Source of the DNA: a virus
Length of the DNA: 64,000 nucleotides
IMG/VR virus record: IMGVR_UViG_3300049855_000474
Span: 1 to 64,000 of that record
Direction: 5' to 3' (one strand)
Part shown: positions 16,386 to 23,775 of the stretch, piece by piece
Position numbering within the stretch: position 1 is the stretch's first letter
Layout: each line of letters begins with the position of its first letter
Notes under the pieces: generated by a model
Databases searched by the model: none
What the model was told of the DNA's origin: nothing
Seen by the model: only the letters and a program-made list of their open reading frames with translations
Program-made: the position numbers and the translations under genes

Positions 16386-16629
16386 GATCACAACCTGTTA
16401 TTATTCCCCTACAGGCAAATCCTACGAGGATGACAAGGGACGCTGCTCTTGTATCCCAGTCACCCCTGGTCTGGACGGAAAAGACAGGGAGTTCTGGCTA
16501 AAGCTCAATCAGATCTCCTTTAGGCTTAACGTTCTAAGTTCCCTAGAGAATATCGGAGAAATAAGTGAACTCGCCGAAGAACTTGCTGATATTCGGGACC
16601 AGCTGTTCCCTATAGAGCAAGAAGCGTAA
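16372..16629 (+). CDS. Hypothetical protein, 85 aa
   Basis: ATG 16372 overlaps the upstream gene by 14 bases. N-terminal third contains CxC ('GRCSCIP') and a 'YYSPTGKSYEDDKGRCSC'-type segment; the rest is an acidic helix. Unrecognised. Its stop overlaps the next start (TAATG). Confidence 0.6.
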   Translation: MTQDKITTCYYSPTGKSYEDDKGRCSCIPVTPGLDGKDREFWLKLNQISFRLNVLSSLENIGEISELAEELADIRDQLFPIEQEA

Positions 16630-17003
16630 TGCCGGCTAGCCACAAAGAAATACAGCAGACATGTAAAGTATGTGGAAGCAAACTTGTTCCTCTGTTCTAT
16701 ACAGTAGAGTGTAATAGGTGCGATAAACCTATCACAGGATGGTTTTACCGTGCCTATGTTCTCTGGACATTAGAGCCGGATGAGCTATGGTCTATACATG
16801 AGCATCCTATATTCAAATGGCGTTCAGACTGCGAAATATGGAAGGAGAAGCAATACAAGCCTTCTGGACTCGAAGTCAGACATGTCCTATCCTACGACAA
16901 GTTCTTCTGGACAGAACTTCCTGGTACTCTGCTAGAAGTCGCTGGGGTCTATCACAAAGTGCATACCACACACACAAATACAGTAACAGACACTTTGGGG
17001 TAA
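16629..17003 (+). CDS. Hypothetical zinc-ribbon protein, 124 aa
   Basis: TAATG overlap with the preceding gene. CKVCGSK and CNRCDKP, about 18 residues apart near the N-terminus, form a zinc ribbon. The remainder is Trp/Tyr rich and ends in His/Thr-rich sequence. No family can be named; nucleic-acid or protein binding is possible. Confidence 0.62.
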   Translation: MPASHKEIQQTCKVCGSKLVPLFYTVECNRCDKPITGWFYRAYVLWTLEPDELWSIHEHPIFKWRSDCEIWKEKQYKPSGLEVRHVLSYDKFFWTELPGTLLEVAGVYHKVHTTHTNTVTDTLG

Positions 17004-17098
17004 TGCTTCTTCCGAGATACACGATAATAGATACAAGTTCCGAACAGGTTTTTGTGGATGACCAATTGAGCGCTAAATTAGGATTAAGCCATGGATAA
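17003..17098 (+). CDS. Very small ORF, 31 aa
   Basis: ATG 17003 overlaps the previous stop (TAATG) and its own end overlaps the start of the gene at 17091. The reading frame gives a plausible peptide ('MLLPRYTIIDTSSEQVFVDD'). The continuous chain of one- to eight-base overlaps is the only evidence that it is translated; no homologue is recognised. Confidence 0.4.
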   Translation: MLLPRYTIIDTSSEQVFVDDQLSAKLGLSHG

Positions 17099-17645
17099 TA
17101 ACTGTACCGTATCCGATTCCCCAGTAAAAGTTAGTAAGGCAGTGTCCTACACCTTTCATTTTAAACCATATGGATGGGCAATTTACACAGTTAACGAAAC
17201 TACGGGGGAATTTCATATAACTAGTGATTGGGGAAGTTTTTCCCACCGTTGGGATCCCAAGAATCTAGGTGAGAAAACTTTTCAACAGTTTCTGATTAAG
17301 GCAGAACCTTCTTATATCTGTAGAAAGTTTGCTGCCGCAAATAAAGAGCTAAATGAAGTAGTAGACGAAGAAGAGACGCTAAAAGCTATTAAGACACGGA
17401 TTCTAGAAGATCGTAGAAGTCGATTTATACCTTCCAAGGAAGAAGCAGAGTTGCTTCTTAGTTTGGCTGAAGAGTGGGCTGATGCCGATTTCTCGGAAGC
17501 TGTAATACCTTCCGAATTTTTCGATTACTCTTATGAAGACTTTCTACATACTAAGGAATCTTACACAGCGAAAGTAGTTACTACGCTTCTACTCCCCGCT
17601 TTCCAGAGTTATTTAAAAGAAAGCAAAGTACCAAACCATGATTAA
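17091..17645 (+). CDS. Hypothetical protein, 184 aa
   Basis: Start ATG lies within the end of the preceding tiny ORF. The N-terminal part is aromatic and beta-type ('YTFHFKPYGWAIYTVN'), the C-terminal two thirds acidic and helical. The C-terminus runs eight bases into tnpB and looks complete, so the TnpB gene has not obviously truncated it. Function unknown. Confidence 0.6.
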   Translation: MDNNCTVSDSPVKVSKAVSYTFHFKPYGWAIYTVNETTGEFHITSDWGSFSHRWDPKNLGEKTFQQFLIKAEPSYICRKFAAANKELNEVVDEEETLKAIKTRILEDRRSRFIPSKEEAELLLSLAEEWADADFSEAVIPSEFFDYSYEDFLHTKESYTAKVVTTLLLPAFQSYLKESKVPNHD

Positions 17646-18831
17646 CCGAGCCCACAAAATCGAGTTAGACCCCACTGTTGCGCAGGCGATATACTTCGCT
17701 AAAGCGTGTGGGGTCGCTCGTTTTACTTACAACTGGGCTCTAGTGGAATGGAAGAAGCAATACCAGGAAGGTAGTAAGCATAAAGAGTTTGCTATCAATA
17801 AGCAACTAAACTCAATTAAATCAATTGAGTTTCCTTGGATGTATGAAGTAACTAAGCGGGCTCCACAACAGGCAGTTAAGAACTTAGGCTCAGCGTACAA
17901 GCGTTTCTTAAAGAAGCAAGGTAAATATCCTCGATTTAAGAAGAAGGGTGTTCATGATAGCTTCAGAGCCGATAACGGACCTGTAGATAAATATAGTCAT
18001 GCTGTCAAGATCATCGGAAAAGAAGTGATTTTACCTCGTGTAGGTAAAGTAAGAATGAAACAAACACTTAGATTTAACAACGGAAGGATAATTTCAGTTA
18101 CTGTTTCTAGGGAAGCGCATAAATGGTTTGCTAGTATTTTATTAGAGATCGAACACACTAAACCAATCCGTGAGAACCAAGCGGTGGTTGGGGTGGATCT
18201 TGGCATCAAAAGTCTAGCAGTCCTTAGTGACGGAACAGTATTTGAAAATCCAAAAGCATTAAGGAGCAACTTAAAGAAACTAAAACGACTTTCTCGGTCA
18301 CTGTCTAGAAAGCAGAAAGGTTCTGCTAACAGAAAGAAAGCTCGTATGAAATTAGCTCGATTACATTATCGGATAAGCTGTATTAGAAAAGACGCCCTCC
18401 ATAAGGTAACCACGTTCTTGACTAAGAAGTTCACTTTAATTGGGGTTGAGGATCTCAATGTTAGTGGGATGGTTAGGAATAGGAAACTCGCCAGAGCCCT
18501 TAGTGATGTTGGTTTTGGTGAGTTTAGAAGGCAGTTGACTTACAAATCAGAACTTTACAGCTCTAATTTGTTTGTGGCTGACAGATGGTTTCCTAGTTCA
18601 AAGACATGTTCTCAATGTGGACTTGTAAAAGAGACACTGGAGCTATCAGAACGATCCTGGTGTTGCCTTGCGTGTAATACGATACACGATCGAGATGTAA
18701 ATGCAGCTATTAATTTAAAGATGTTGGCGGAGAGTTCCTCCGTGTCAGTCTGTGGAGCGGATGTCAGCCTCGGTCTCGCGACCGAGCAGACCGTGATGAA
18801 GCAGGAACCAGGTAATACCTATGTTGACTAG
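17638..18831 (+). CDS. tnpB: TnpB-type RNA-guided nuclease (IS200/IS605 OrfB family)
   Basis: 397 residues. The RuvC-like triad is intact: D187 in 'VGVDLGIKSL', E271 in 'GVEDLNV' and D353 in 'HDRDVNAA'. The zinc finger is CxxC at 324-327 and CxxC at 343-346. The N-terminal wedge and a basic helical region (205-245) are present, so the length is normal. Family members are guided by an RNA transcribed from the gene's 3' end. There is no TnpA transposase and no room for a left end, since the ATG overlaps the upstream gene by eight bases; it appears fixed within the early gene string. Function in the phage (homing, competition with other phages) is inferred. Confidence 0.93.
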   Translation: MINRAHKIELDPTVAQAIYFAKACGVARFTYNWALVEWKKQYQEGSKHKEFAINKQLNSIKSIEFPWMYEVTKRAPQQAVKNLGSAYKRFLKKQGKYPRFKKKGVHDSFRADNGPVDKYSHAVKIIGKEVILPRVGKVRMKQTLRFNNGRIISVTVSREAHKWFASILLEIEHTKPIRENQAVVGVDLGIKSLAVLSDGTVFENPKALRSNLKKLKRLSRSLSRKQKGSANRKKARMKLARLHYRISCIRKDALHKVTTFLTKKFTLIGVEDLNVSGMVRNRKLARALSDVGFGEFRRQLTYKSELYSSNLFVADRWFPSSKTCSQCGLVKETLELSERSWCCLACNTIHDRDVNAAINLKMLAESSSVSVCGADVSLGLATEQTVMKQEPGNTYVD

Positions 18832-18950
18832 ATCAGTAGATCGTGTTAGTATGGGGGCTGGAGAACGTACTTCGGGATTTCGTTAAAGCTAACCAGGACA
18901 AGACGGATGAAGCTCCCTTCCAAAAGGGAGGTTGGGTGAATAGTTCAGGA
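18725..18950 (+). ncRNA. Putative omega-RNA (reRNA) and right-end structure of the TnpB element
   Basis: The 3' end of tnpB and the bases after it hold consecutive stem-loops: CGGAG/CTCCG, CTCGGTC/GACCGAG with a four-base loop (18769-18786), GATC/GATC just after the stop, and CTCCCTT/AAGGGAG (18913-18930) followed by GTT...GAATAGTTCA. This is the usual organisation of a TnpB guide RNA scaffold, with the guide lying immediately 3'. Exact 5' and 3' ends and the guide boundary cannot be fixed by eye. Confidence 0.5.
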
Positions 18951-19000
18951 GAAAATAGCATGGAAGCTGCCGTTTATTCTAAGTTGGATAATAGGTTCAA

Positions 19001-19465
19001 GTGAAACAATTGTTTCCACCGAAGAGTATTACGCTGGGTATCACAGGAAGTCGAGATATTCCCGAGGGTGGTCTGGAGATTATCAAGGCACAAATGGCTG
19101 CTTACGTGGCAAATCCCAGGATCACAAAAATCATATTCGGTGGGGCTAGGGGCGCAGATACAGAAGCACTACGAGCAGCACTCAACAGTCGAACCGAAGA
19201 GAAGCCAAAGCTAGTAGTGGTTGTCCCTATGACTGTAGACAGGCAACCACAAGAAACCCGCTACATTACTAGGCAGGCTGATGAAGTTGTGGAGCTGGGG
19301 TTAGAATATCACGACGGTGTGTATATTATTCGCGATCGTTGGATCGTTGAAAACAGTAACCAATTGGCGGCTTTCTGGAATGGGAAAGAAGGTTCAGGTA
19401 CTCACAAGACTATGAAGATAGCTGAAAAGTCTAAGAAGTCGGTGGAGACTTGGTATATAAAGTGA
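19001..19465 (+). CDS. SLOG / DprA-like nucleotide-binding protein (DUF2493 type)
   Basis: 154 residues, GTG start. Rossmann-like fold marks: 'GITGSRDIP' near residue 13, 'FGGARGADTEAL' in the middle and 'AFWNGKEGSGTHKT' near the end. These are the ligand-binding loops of SLOG superfamily proteins, some of which bind nucleotide-derived signals. It lies directly downstream of the TnpB element and upstream of a DNA methyltransferase. Ligand and role in the phage are unknown; small SLOG proteins are common in phage genomes. Confidence 0.8.
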   Translation: MKQLFPPKSITLGITGSRDIPEGGLEIIKAQMAAYVANPRITKIIFGGARGADTEALRAALNSRTEEKPKLVVVVPMTVDRQPQETRYITRQADEVVELGLEYHDGVYIIRDRWIVENSNQLAAFWNGKEGSGTHKTMKIAEKSKKSVETWYIK

Positions 19466-19499
19466 TTTTAGAGATTTATCAAGATTTAAGGGATAGCAA

Positions 19500-20348
19500 A
19501 TGCTACAGGCTGGATTAGTATTTTATGGTGACAATTTAAGTTATCTCAAACAGATGCCAACAAATAGTATCGATCTAGTCTACATAGATCCTCCATACAA
19601 TACAGGTAAAGTCCAAAAACGTACATACACCAAAACAGAGAGAGATGATGCCGGGGATCGTAAAGGGTTTGGAGGACATACCTATAAAACCACCAAAATA
19701 TCCTCAGCTTCTTTCGATGACTCCTTTGACGATTTTATGGGTTTTATCAAACCACGAGTAGAAGAACTGCATAGAGTACTAAAACCTACAGGTAGCCTGT
19801 ACTTCCACATCAATTACAAAGAAGTCCATTACTGCAAAGTACTCATTGATTCTATCTTTGGTAGAGAATGTTTTTTAAATGAAGTTATCTGGGCATGGGA
19901 CTATGGAGCTAAAGCTAAGAGGAAGTGGCCTGCCAAACACGATAATATACTAGTCTACGTCAAGGACCCGGAAGCTTATTATTTTGACGATTCCGAAGTA
20001 GAGCGCATCCCTTATATGGCTCCGGGGCTAGTTAATCCAGAGAAACAGGAGTTGGGTAAGCGTCTTACGGACACCTGGTGGCACACCATAGTTAGCCCGA
20101 TGGGTAAAGAAAAAATGGGTTACCCAACCCAAAAGCCAATGGGTGTGATAAGTAGAATTGTAAAAGCCTCTTGTCCCCCTGGCGGATTAGTGCTGGATGC
20201 CTTTGCTGGTTCAGGAACAACAGGAGCTGTAGCCCTACAGGCAGGTCGAAACTTTATAATGATAGATCAGAATCCAGAAGCTATAGAGATAATGAAGCAT
20301 AGATTCGCAGAGCAGGATGTAGTATTCGAAGAGGCTTCTAATGGATGA
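19500..20348 (+). CDS. DNA N6-adenine / N4-cytosine methyltransferase
   Basis: 282 residues. Catalytic motif IV DPPY at 30-33 precedes the AdoMet motif 'DAFAGSGTTG' and 'GYPTQKP' near the C-terminus, the beta-class order. 'LYFHINYKEVHY' and 'EVIWAWDYG' are typical of the family (PF01555 type). No restriction endonuclease is adjacent, so this is an orphan methyltransferase that could protect phage DNA or mark it for regulation. The ATG has no strong Shine-Dalgarno; the 3' end overlaps the next gene by eight bases. Confidence 0.93.
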   Translation: MLQAGLVFYGDNLSYLKQMPTNSIDLVYIDPPYNTGKVQKRTYTKTERDDAGDRKGFGGHTYKTTKISSASFDDSFDDFMGFIKPRVEELHRVLKPTGSLYFHINYKEVHYCKVLIDSIFGRECFLNEVIWAWDYGAKAKRKWPAKHDNILVYVKDPEAYYFDDSEVERIPYMAPGLVNPEKQELGKRLTDTWWHTIVSPMGKEKMGYPTQKPMGVISRIVKASCPPGGLVLDAFAGSGTTGAVALQAGRNFIMIDQNPEAIEIMKHRFAEQDVVFEEASNG

Positions 20349-20643
20349 TGACGATATCGAAGAGCGCAAGCGCATAGTTAGAAATGCAGAGGAGCTAGTC
20401 AAAGAGGCAGAACCGGATTCGATAGCTGCTGTTGCGATTGTGATGTTTTACAAAGCTATAGCTAAAGCGGTTTCTAGAGGAGAACTCCCCGACTACTTCT
20501 TGACAAAAGAAGGACTTAGTGTAGCCTTTACACACACGCTGTTTGGCAGTGAAAGCAGGATAGGAGCTGCTGAATACTTTGATCTCCCTATTATGGATAT
20601 AGGATCAACCTCAACCCCACCAAAGAAAGGGGAAATGAACTAA
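20341..20643 (+). CDS. Hypothetical helical protein, 100 aa
   Basis: Overlaps the methyltransferase end and its own stop overlaps the next ATG (TAATG). Acidic N-terminus 'MDDDDIEERKR', helical middle, Pro/Lys tail. No recognisable domain. Co-translation with the methyltransferase is likely. Confidence 0.6.
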   Translation: MDDDDIEERKRIVRNAEELVKEAEPDSIAAVAIVMFYKAIAKAVSRGELPDYFLTKEGLSVAFTHTLFGSESRIGAAEYFDLPIMDIGSTSTPPKKGEMN

Positions 20644-20813
20644 TGCGGAAAGAATGCTATGTAATTAGTAGAGTTAATAAGAAAACTCAGGAAAATTATC
20701 CTGTTCGTGTCTTTATAAGTAGGCAGCGTGCGGAAGAATACAAGAACGTAGAGTCCAAGCTCAGCGGAGAACGCTGGCTAATCGACAAAGTGGACATTGA
20801 AGTAGAGGAATAA
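20643..20813 (+). CDS. Small ORF, 56 aa
   Basis: ATG 20643 overlaps the previous stop by one base, and the TAA at 20811-20813 lies two bases before the next gene's ATG. The peptide ('MRKECYVISRVNKKTQENYP' start, 'RWLIDKVDIEVEE' end) has normal composition. The precise fit between two genes is strong evidence for translation. Confidence 0.65.
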   Translation: MRKECYVISRVNKKTQENYPVRVFISRQRAEEYKNVESKLSGERWLIDKVDIEVEE

Positions 20814-20815
20814 CC

Positions 20816-21091
20816 ATGTCAGACTTACAAAAAGCACTCAATACCTTGATGTCTTTCAAGCCTAAAGATATGCACGAGTCAATTATGACGCTACAAGATA
20901 TCCTAGATCGCAACCAGAATCCTGGTTGTGGTGGTGATGGTTCCATGTCAGAAAGGCAATGGACACTTCTAAGAGAAATAAAACTTTGTATAGTTGATTT
21001 GATGGGCAGGATGCTTCAGTGTGCTAAGGACAGGGGTCCTAAAATTTGCGAAACAGAACTCTGGAAACGTGAAAACAAAAAAAAGGATTGA
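20816..21091 (+). CDS. Hypothetical protein, 91 aa
   Basis: ATG two bases after the previous stop. Helical, with a Gly/Cys turn 'NPGCGGDGSMSER' in the middle and a basic end. Ends in an A-rich stretch before the RRM gene. No family recognised. Confidence 0.55.
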   Translation: MSDLQKALNTLMSFKPKDMHESIMTLQDILDRNQNPGCGGDGSMSERQWTLLREIKLCIVDLMGRMLQCAKDRGPKICETELWKRENKKKD

Positions 21092-21096
21092 TTTCG

Positions 21097-21645
21097 ATGC
21101 GTGTATTCGTTGGTAATTTGGCGTTTAATGTGGGTGATAAAGATCTTCGGGCTCATTTTGAGACTAATGGGTTTAAACCCACGGATCTTAAGGTAATGAC
21201 AGATAGAGAAACAGGCAAGTCTCGTGGATTTGCCTTTGTAACCTTCAGTACAGAGGAACAGGCAAGCAATGCCATCTCTAAGCTGGACGGTTCTATTATC
21301 AATGGTAGAGAAGTTAGGCTAAGTGTGGCTAACGATCGACCACCACGACCGAGCACCGGTCCTATTCCCACCCAACAGAGGAATACCTACAATAACCCAA
21401 GTCCTAACAGGGTGTTGAATAGAACACCTGTCCAACCAAGGATAGCAAATCCTGAACCTTCTTTCAGTCAGGACCCACCAACTACTGTAGCTGAAAAGAA
21501 ATTTCTACCCAGGAAGTCCTATGGAAAGCAACCTGTATACGATGAGTGGGGTAGTAGTGAAGGCAAGGGTGGAGATCGTCGTCGCAGTGACCGAATCCGT
21601 GGGAAACGTCGTCGAGATCAAGAGGAAGACGACAGTTGGGATTGA
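21097..21645 (+). CDS. RRM-domain RNA-binding protein with Arg-rich tail
   Basis: 182 residues from ATG 21097 (AGGA upstream). Residues 1-82 form one RNA recognition motif: RNP2 'VFVGNL' at 3-8 and RNP1 'KSRGFAFVTF' at about 42-51. After a Pro/Asn/Gln linker the C-terminus carries 'DRRRSDRIRGKRRRDQEEDD'-type Arg runs and an acidic end. It resembles the small single-RRM proteins of cyanobacteria and some other bacteria; these are rare in phages. Role in RNA binding is clear from the motif; its target is unknown. It could stabilise phage mRNAs or alter host RNA turnover. Confidence 0.92.
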   Translation: MRVFVGNLAFNVGDKDLRAHFETNGFKPTDLKVMTDRETGKSRGFAFVTFSTEEQASNAISKLDGSIINGREVRLSVANDRPPRPSTGPIPTQQRNTYNNPSPNRVLNRTPVQPRIANPEPSFSQDPPTTVAEKKFLPRKSYGKQPVYDEWGSSEGKGGDRRRSDRIRGKRRRDQEEDDSWD

Positions 21646-21654
21646 ACTTTAGTC

Positions 21655-21684
21655 TTTACAACGGCAGTATTGTCCTGGTATAGT
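21655..21684 (+). promoter_or_regulatory. Sigma70-type promoter
   Basis: TTTACA (21655-21660), 18-base spacer, TATAGT (21679-21684), in the gap between the RRM gene and the membrane protein gene at 21710, which has its own Shine-Dalgarno AGGAGA. Confidence 0.65.
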
Positions 21685-21709
21685 AGTTCTATAACTAGGA
21701 GATATTGAG

Positions 21710-22225
21710 ATGGCATTGAATGAAGACTGGACTAACTTAGCGGAAAACGCTCATATTTTTGAGCGTAGAGCAAATTGGGCTAGAACTGGGGATCAACGGG
21801 AAGCCGGAACAATACTGACTATTATTGTTACGTTGATAACAGCAGCCCTACCTATCTTTCTTCTTTTTCATGCTTTCGATGGTTTCCGTGAAGATAATTG
21901 GACAACGGGTTTTACTTACCTAGCAGGTTTTGCACTGACTGTTAGTATATTCAAGTTATTACTGATAGTTGTATCAAACCTCGTCCATATAGGAATTGTA
22001 ATTGGTCTACTTTGGTGGGTAGGCAGCTGCATACAGGACAGTGTTGAAGCAAAAATAGAGCGAGAGAGAAATCCACCACCCACAGTAGTTTCCGATCCCT
22101 ACTGGGATAACCCCTTTATTGACAGACCTACCTTGACTGAGGCAGAAAAAGAGATGGGATACACGGTCAAAATCGAACCAGGAAATCGTATCCTCTATGT
22201 AAAAGAAGAGGACAAAGGAAACTAA
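21710..22225 (+). CDS. Membrane protein, 171 aa
   Basis: Strong AGGAG upstream. Three hydrophobic segments at about 33-55, 68-90 and 92-108, then a soluble, Pro- and Glu-rich C-terminal domain ('ERNPPPTVVSDPYWDNP'). Inner-membrane location is likely. No family recognised. First gene after the promoter at 21655; the next gene begins three bases after its stop. Confidence 0.65.
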   Translation: MALNEDWTNLAENAHIFERRANWARTGDQREAGTILTIIVTLITAALPIFLLFHAFDGFREDNWTTGFTYLAGFALTVSIFKLLLIVVSNLVHIGIVIGLLWWVGSCIQDSVEAKIERERNPPPTVVSDPYWDNPFIDRPTLTEAEKEMGYTVKIEPGNRILYVKEEDKGN

Positions 22226-22228
22226 AAC

Positions 22229-22591
22229 ATGGATAATGAACAGGATAACGAGACAGAGATTGATCTAGAAGAACTTCGTAGTATGGAAATCGATTCCGTT
22301 TTCTACGGCGCTTTAGTCAATATTATGTCAAATGACCTTCCCAGTTCTATCGCACTTGTAACAGTGCTGCTGGAAAAACTAAAGGCAAAAGAACCTCTGG
22401 AAACAGATACTGCTGTAGATGTTCTACTTGCAGTGGTTGGCGACCTGGAAGATTCAAACTATTTCGAGGAGCGAGAAGCCATGGGCGGTTTTGATGGACC
22501 AGAGAGCTATAGCGAAGGACCTGAGGAATACGGTATTGAATTTGAGATCAAGACCGTTCAAGACGATGACCCAAAGAAAAGGCTAAACTAA
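22229..22591 (+). CDS. Acidic hypothetical protein, 120 aa
   Basis: Very acidic (Glu/Asp throughout), with a helical middle that resembles small helix-bundle proteins and a Gly/Glu tail. No motif. It is the last gene before the structured RNA region. Confidence 0.55.
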   Translation: MDNEQDNETEIDLEELRSMEIDSVFYGALVNIMSNDLPSSIALVTVLLEKLKAKEPLETDTAVDVLLAVVGDLEDSNYFEEREAMGGFDGPESYSEGPEEYGIEFEIKTVQDDDPKKRLN

Positions 22592-22592
22592 A

Positions 22593-22849
22593 CCTTTGCG
22601 AGAATTTAATTAACAGCGTAAAATCCGATGCGAAAGAATTCTCGTCTTGACCTAGAGATCCCGTAGGGATTGCTGATATAGCCCAGAGGTTGTATTTAGG
22701 CAAAGATTGTGGTGGTTCTGCACAATCAGAAAAGGTCTGTACTACAGGAAACTTGTTTAGCCTCCGGAAGAGGTCGGAAGTACTGTAGGAAATGAACAAG
22801 AGCCTCGATTAGACATTCCGGGTGTTTAGTCGAGGCTCGGCGCTTTTAA
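22593..22849 (+). ncRNA. Candidate structured non-coding RNA
   Basis: No gene fits here, but many helices do: CGAGAATT (22599) with AATTCTCG (22637), ACCT (22650) with AGGT (22687) enclosing ATCCC/GGGAT and GCT/AGC hairpins, CTTTG (22594) with CAAAG (22701), GATTGTG (22705) with CACAATC (22721), and a nested rod CTACAG-ACTT-CCTC (22742-22764) with GAGG-AAGT-CTGTAG (22770-22788). It ends in a nine-pair stem GAGCCTCGA/TCGAGGCTC (22800-22838) followed by CTTTT. I do not recognise an RNA family; tmRNA, RNase P and tRNA are excluded by lack of their conserved sequences. Confidence 0.6.
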
Positions 22850-22850
22850 G

Positions 22851-22879
22851 TGGACCAAACTCCTTATAATTGCTATAGT
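22851..22879 (+). promoter_or_regulatory. Promoter for tilS, leaderless
   Basis: TGGACC (22851-22856), 17-base spacer, TATAGT (22874-22879), then six bases to the ATG at 22886. There is no Shine-Dalgarno in those six bases (AACTAG). Confidence 0.65.
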
Positions 22880-22885
22880 AACTAG

Positions 22886-23575
22886 ATGCTAACAATCAAT
22901 CAAGCAATCAAAGGTTTTCTAGTTTCACCAGATCCCATAACAGGACCCTATATTATAGCCACGTCGGGGGGTCCAGATTCTCAATGTTTACTAAAGGGAG
23001 TTTCCCATGTTATTGGTACTAAAAATTGTATTGCAGTTGGTATTGATTATAATCTTTGCCAAACTGCTTCGAGACAGCTCGACATAGCAGAGAACCTGGC
23101 TAAAGACTATTGCGTAGAATTCCAACGTATCAAAGTTACCGTCGAAAAAGGTGGAAACCTACAGGCAAAAGCACGTGCTCTCCGCTATAAAGCTTTATAC
23201 CAAAGGGCTCGTGAGTGTGATTCTCAAGGTATAGTTATGGGACATAATAACGAGGATCAAGTAGAAACGCTTCTAAGTAAACTCCTTAATGGCAACACAC
23301 CTACTGCAATGAAGTTTCATACATACGTTGGGAATATTTGTATTATTCGTCCTCTACTGCTTCACACACGTGACGATATTAACAGATATCTTAAGTGCTG
23401 GAATATCCCATATGCTCAGGATTCCGCCAACTATAATCCTAAGGATCTCCATTCTTGGGTACGAGCAGAGTTATTGCCAAAAATGAAAGCTAAAAGCTCT
23501 AAAGTACATACTAATATCCTAAATTTTTTGACACAAAACCAATTAAAGCAATACACAGAAGAGGATTACCAGTGA
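22886..23575 (+). CDS. tilS: tRNA(Ile)-lysidine synthase
   Basis: 229 residues. The PP-loop SGGPDS is at 27-32. 'ARALRYKAL', 'GHNNEDQVETLLSKLLNG' and 'RPLLLHTRDDI' followed by 'DSANYNPKDLHSWVRAELLP' match the TilS catalytic domain; the usual Arg-Asn of the last motif is replaced by His-Ser. TilS converts C34 of the CAU-anticodon isoleucine tRNA to lysidine so that it reads AUA. The C-terminal accessory domain of longer bacterial enzymes is absent, so this is a compact form. No tRNA-Ile(CAU) is in the window; the substrate may be a phage tRNA elsewhere or the host tRNA. Confidence 0.92.
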   Translation: MLTINQAIKGFLVSPDPITGPYIIATSGGPDSQCLLKGVSHVIGTKNCIAVGIDYNLCQTASRQLDIAENLAKDYCVEFQRIKVTVEKGGNLQAKARALRYKALYQRARECDSQGIVMGHNNEDQVETLLSKLLNGNTPTAMKFHTYVGNICIIRPLLLHTRDDINRYLKCWNIPYAQDSANYNPKDLHSWVRAELLPKMKAKSSKVHTNILNFLTQNQLKQYTEEDYQ

Positions 23576-23775
23576 AGAAAGAAAGTATCAAAGTCAAAGC
23601 CAAACATACAGCTGCTAGATTCTACTACGGAATTAACCTGAAGGCTTACGTAGAGGACTGGGCTAACGATGACGGTGAAACCATCAATCTTAAAGAAGAA
23701 ATCGACAAGGATGTCCGAGATCTTGCGGATCTACTTGTAAGCTTCCACAAGGAATGTCAGAAGGAGAAACTATGA
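23572..23775 (+). CDS. Hypothetical protein, 67 aa
   Basis: GTG start overlapping the tilS stop by four bases. Basic N-terminus and acidic C-terminal helix. Short, no motif; its end overlaps the true start of the phosphoesterase gene by four bases (23772). Confidence 0.5.
   Translation: MKKESIKVKAKHTAARFYYGINLKAYVEDWANDDGETINLKEEIDKDVRDLADLLVSFHKECQKEKL

Noticed and set aside
16817-17098. 93-residue ORF in an alternative frame
   Set aside because: Most of it lies within the 16629 gene in another frame; only the part from ATG 17003 fits the chain of overlapping genes.
22593-22849. tmRNA or RNase P RNA
   Set aside because: The conserved 5' and 3' ends and tag ORF of tmRNA, and the conserved RNase P core sequences, are not present.
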